The notes under the pieces were generated by a model, which saw only the letters and a program-made list of their open reading frames with translations, was not told the DNA's origin and made no database searches. Of a DNA stretch of 64,000 bases, positions 60,901-64,000 are shown in pieces. Position numbers and translations under genes: made by a program. The DNA comes from Aplysia californica. Taxonomy: Eukaryota > Mollusca > Gastropoda > Aplysiida > Aplysiidae. Where the stretch lies: positions 125,867 through 189,866 of the forward strand of contig NW_004798162.1 in the NCBI RefSeq assembly GCF_000002075.1, in the 5' to 3' direction. Numbering within the stretch: the stretch's first letter is position 1; the number at the start of each line of letters is the position of its first letter.

Positions 60901-63095
60901 TTAGAGCCCAGATGCAGGTAAGTTTTATGTTACAAGATTATTAGAGAATAAACTTCAAGGAACAAAAAAGCTCGAAGAAGAGGTGGGCTCCATCAGTAAA
61001 AAGCTATAAAAGTAAAATAGTTTTGTTTTTCGTGTGCAGCCGAGTCTCTCCATCCAGGACAACCACCCATTGTCCAGCAGAAAAGTTGTCATCATAGACA
61101 CATTGTCCTCTAGGATACTGCATATAAGATGTTTTTTGGTAGTAAAAATGCAAAGGGAGGAGTGGTAATTTGTACAAGTGATTTCTTTTCTTCTCCTCTT
61201 TTTCTCTGAAGAGGCAATCAAAGCCAATGACCAGCAAATGGTAGCCAAGGTGCTCTTTTTGCACAAAGAAAAATTTAGACAACTGTGTCCCTCGTGACAA
61301 GACAAAACTGTGTGGCAACAAACTGCAGGCTTGCCCTCTCTCAAAGCTGTCATGAATGAAACATTAACAGCTACTCTTAATCACACCACAGGCACGGGAA
61401 AACTTGAAATCAATAAAAAGCTGGATTTTGAAACTACGGAACAAATACCATACTTCATTGTCAACAGCTGAGATGTGTCCTTCGTGAAGCTGTGACGGAA
61501 AATTTTCAATCCCATCGTAACAAAGACTGGGAATTGGACTGTCATGCAGTCTCTTTTGATGATTACATTTATTATTTCAAAAATATTTAGGGTGGCTAGA
61601 ATAAATTTATTGGTGTTGATGTTTTTTGTTAAGTTGATCAAACAATAACAATGACAATGTTTCTGGTCCTGATGTATGTCAAAAGGCACATAATTTTTTA
61701 AATACCATTCTGTACGAGACATGGCTAGTTTTCAATTTGAAACGATCTTCACACTTTTTAATGTTCTTTTATTGCCATAATTTAATATGAGGTAAATACA
61801 TTCTCAGACTACTGCTTCAACACTCCAAAGAAAATATGTGTTGCCTTCGGTAAAGATAAAGAGGTGAAGGCTAATGCTGAATATCTGCATGAAAAAAAAC
61901 CCTCAAATAAATCACCATATGATGCATTGAATTTGTTAGTCTATTAAATGGATTTGCACTTTATTTTACACTGGAACTGGTTCAAGCTCTTTCATATCTG
62001 AAGTAGGACCTCAGAATTTATCTCCAATAGCACTAAGAACATTGTCGTGAGCAATGTACTTTAAACTCATATAGGCTTCATTTCCTGATTTGCTTCCAGG
62101 TCGCAGCATTTTGATGGTTCTTTAAAGTAAAGTACTGTGTTAGTTCCAGATAAAGGTGGAAACAAACATTCTTTCATTTGTTATCGAAGTGATCTACTTA
62201 TTTCACTAATTGGGCAGCATTGATAGTAATACAAAAGTTGTGTACCTGTCCTTTACTGCTGCTTATTTGAGAGATGTAGCTCATCCAGTGTGCTTTTATC
62301 AATCTTCTGAAGTGGTTCTTACACAATGTGATAATTGAAACGTTGCACTTGTGTATATGTTCTTTTATGTCATGTGTTTTGTTCTTCTTTTCTTTTTTTT
62401 TCAATAGGTTGCTCCCATCTCAAGTAATCGCACAGCACCTCCTTATGGACACAGGAAGGGATGGATTCCAAGAACACAAGAAGTACGACTTTTTTTGTTT
62501 TTGTGGTCTATCAAGTTTTCTTTATAATGGACCCTAGAAGTACATATATGAGAAAATCAAGGATTTTTTAGGGGAAGGGGGGTGGGGGTTCCAGTGTTGT
62601 CTTTGGGTCTCATGAAGAGTATTAAGGGAAATAAGCGAAAAGAGATTTATGGATGTTAAATATCCAACTGACTGTTTTGTTGTGGACTCCTCCCATGCTA
62701 TGAAGCTAATGGGTGGTTGTTGTGTAGTGGGTTGGTTTTGGGTGGGGGGGGGGGGGGGAGGGACTGAAGCATTTGGGAATTTTTAGATTTTCTTTTTACT
62801 ATCTTTTCAACTGCCTTCTTCAGTGTCTAGGTATTTTTGTTCATTTTGTTTCACTATTCACTTTATACCTGTCTTTGGGTATGAATCTAATGGTTAGATG
62901 TTTCAACATGTTACTATATATTTTCCTTGTCAGGATTTTGGTGATGGTGGTGCTTATCCTGAAGTCCCCATTGCTCAATACCCTCTTGGCATGGGGAAGA
63001 AACAGACTACGTCCAACGCTCTTGCTGTCCAACTAGATGCCGAGGGAAAGATAAAATATGATGCCATTGCCAGACAAGGTCATGGAAAAGACAAG
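57907..63095 (+). CDS. SNW1: SNW1 (SKIP), 5' part; continues right of window
   Basis: SNW1/SKIP (yeast Prp45, fly Bx42) is a nuclear spliceosome component and transcription coregulator. Coding exons in the window: 57907-57923, 60848-60917, 62408-62482, 62934-63095, all AG/GT with matching phases, giving 108 residues so far; the full human protein is 536. The tiny first exon (ATGGCATCTCTTTCAAG) has a perfect GCCACCATGG context, and its phase-2 end joins exon 2 to give MASLSSILPAPVQRF (human MALTSFLPAPTQL). Later matches are PPYGHRKGWIPR (human PPYGYRKGWIPR), EDFGDGGAYPEV..AQYPLGMG and GKIKYDAIARQG. Exons 2-4 are near certain; exon 1 is inferred from phase, context and sequence. The helical SNW domain lies outside the window. 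Confidence 0.94.
58791..58870. repeat. GT-rich tandem repeat
   Basis: GT runs containing two tandem copies of a unit of roughly 36 bp that includes GAGCGCACTTATGTGTATG, in SNW1 intron 1. Confidence 0.85.
58971..59645. repeat. dispersed repeat, copy split by an insertion
   Basis: The left part (58971-59071) and right part (59585-59645) match the two halves of 22003-22170. Between them sits the element 59081-59576. It lies in SNW1 intron 1. Confidence 0.7.
59081..59576. mobile_element. nested TIR element, 496 bp, 9-bp direct flanks
   Basis: The inner parts of both ends carry a perfect 15-bp inverted repeat, GGCTAGCCGTACTTA (59087-59101) and TAAGTACGGCTAGCC (59556-59570), and similarity extends six bases outward. 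TAGATTTAA flanks both sides (59072-59080 and 59577-59585). The interior has an imperfect tandem duplication (about 59186-59350 and 59392-59573), each ending in stacked palindromes such as GGCTAGACTGCCAGTCTAGCC. No coding frame. A 9-bp target duplication would suit Mutator-like elements; the class is inference. Confidence 0.7.
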
Positions 63096-63305
63096 GTAAG
63101 TAGTTTCCTGTGTACTCACATGATGCTTCATAGAGTCCCCGGTTAAATTAGTTGGAAGAATGGACATGAGATAAGATGTGTCTGCTGTTTGCGTGTGAGG
63201 AAAGTCCTTAAAGTTCTACTCATTTGCTCTTGTATCATGTTAAATAGTTTCGTGGCATTGTGTTGCTTACGGAAGAATTTTTTTCGATATTGTTTATTCT
63301 TCCAT

Positions 63306-63420
63306 CAGGGTGTCCAGCAAAGTCGTTAAAAAGTCGTAAATTCGGCGCCAAGGTCGTAAATGGTAGTAAATTTGCCTTGAAGGTAGTAAAAATTTGGTAA
63401 ACGGTCGTAAATTAGCCTGC
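63306..63420 (+). mobile_element. possible hAT-like element terminus
   Basis: CAGGGTGTCCAGCAAAGTCG opens a stretch with repeated GTCGTAAA/AGTAAA motifs, resembling the ends of hAT-type elements (CAGGG..). No right end was found before the window edge. It lies in the SNW1 intron after 63095. Confidence 0.3.
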
Positions 63421-64000
63421 ACACTGAGTGATGAAGCCAGCAAGACTTTTCAGTGAACCTTAGCCGCGGTACATGACTCCATTTTTGCAGGTCGCGATTG
63501 TGATATAATTATTCGTTCACCTTTTCCCCGTCCGAGAGTACGTTTCACGCGAAAAGCCGGCTATGGTGGCAGGTGGAAGTGTATGTGACACCGAGGCTCG
63601 ATCGGGAAAATCAAGAACTACTTTCGCTTTCGTTACCACCCTGAAATTTGGCGAAGATAAACTGATAACGCAACATTTGTAATATTATGCAGGTTGTACA
63701 GTATAAACGCTGTGTCGCCGTGCAAACAAAATTTAATAATTACTCGGACTCTTCACCGTGCTGTCATTTGTGGGGGGGGGGGAAGAAAATACAAGCTTTG
63801 TCCGATTTTTAGATTGTCGGGTTCGCCAGCGTGACAGGTCAGTGAACCTTCGCGCGAGGCACTACAAGGTACGGCATCGGTGAGCACCGGCGTTTGTTGG
63901 GGTCGCCAAAGTTCATTAAAAAGTCGAGCGTTGCGAAGTATAGGACTACGGAGTAGGGCAGGGATTATTGATTTTTTTAAAGAGACCCTTGGGGGAGGGG

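Overview
This window looks like a piece of an animal nuclear genome, most probably a gastropod mollusc. Introns are long, the DNA is AT-rich, and simple repeats, SINEs and small non-autonomous DNA transposons are dense. The multi-exon genes are clear homologues of vertebrate proteins. The mollusc call is an inference from repeat style (frequent AGATCTAGATCT and TAGGCCTA palindromes, long G runs) and from how the proteins look; no mitochondrial or rRNA marker is present to prove it.

Layout. 1-8.6 kb: the 3' part of IFT43 (+ strand), an intraflagellar transport complex A subunit; its 5' exons lie left of the window. 8.6-11.4 kb: intergenic DNA with tRNA-derived SINEs, a TTAA-bounded element and one orphan terminal exon (- strand). 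11.4-18.0 kb: complete SPATA17 (- strand, 10 coding exons, IQ motifs). 18.7-29.0 kb: a complete five-exon + strand gene of 365 residues, divergent from SPATA17, possibly the C2orf73 homologue; a candidate RFX X-box lies in the 631 bp between the two start codons. A 100-N assembly gap and a nearly identical 1,093-bp duplication lie in its introns. 29-40.6 kb: a long stretch without a confident gene, holding several MITEs and SINEs plus two phase-matched exons of an unrecognised - strand gene. 40.7-51.1 kb: complete ASB3-like gene (- strand, 8 coding exons, ankyrin repeats plus SOCS box). 51.1-57.9 kb: repeat-rich intergenic DNA with an inverted pair of GATCGCGC-rich repeats and a TIR element. 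57.9-63.1 kb: 5' part of SNW1 (+ strand), a splicing and transcription coregulator, continuing past the right edge.

How the genes relate. IFT43 is a ciliary gene, SPATA17 is cilium/sperm-flagellum associated, and the divergent neighbour is plausibly ciliary too, so 1-29 kb looks like a small ciliary cluster with one shared promoter. ASB3 (Cullin-5 substrate adaptor) and SNW1 (spliceosome) are unrelated housekeeping or regulatory genes. IFT43 and SNW1 are both on human 14q24.3, and ASB3 lies near C2orf73 on human 2p16.2, which hints at old linkage.

I found no bacterial genes, CRISPR array, rRNA or functional tRNA gene, and no sizeable retroelement reading frame. The most interesting non-coding signals are a SINE family whose 3' hairpin shows compensatory base changes, several MITE families recognisable from TIRs and target duplications (one nested in an older repeat), and the duplication beside the gap.
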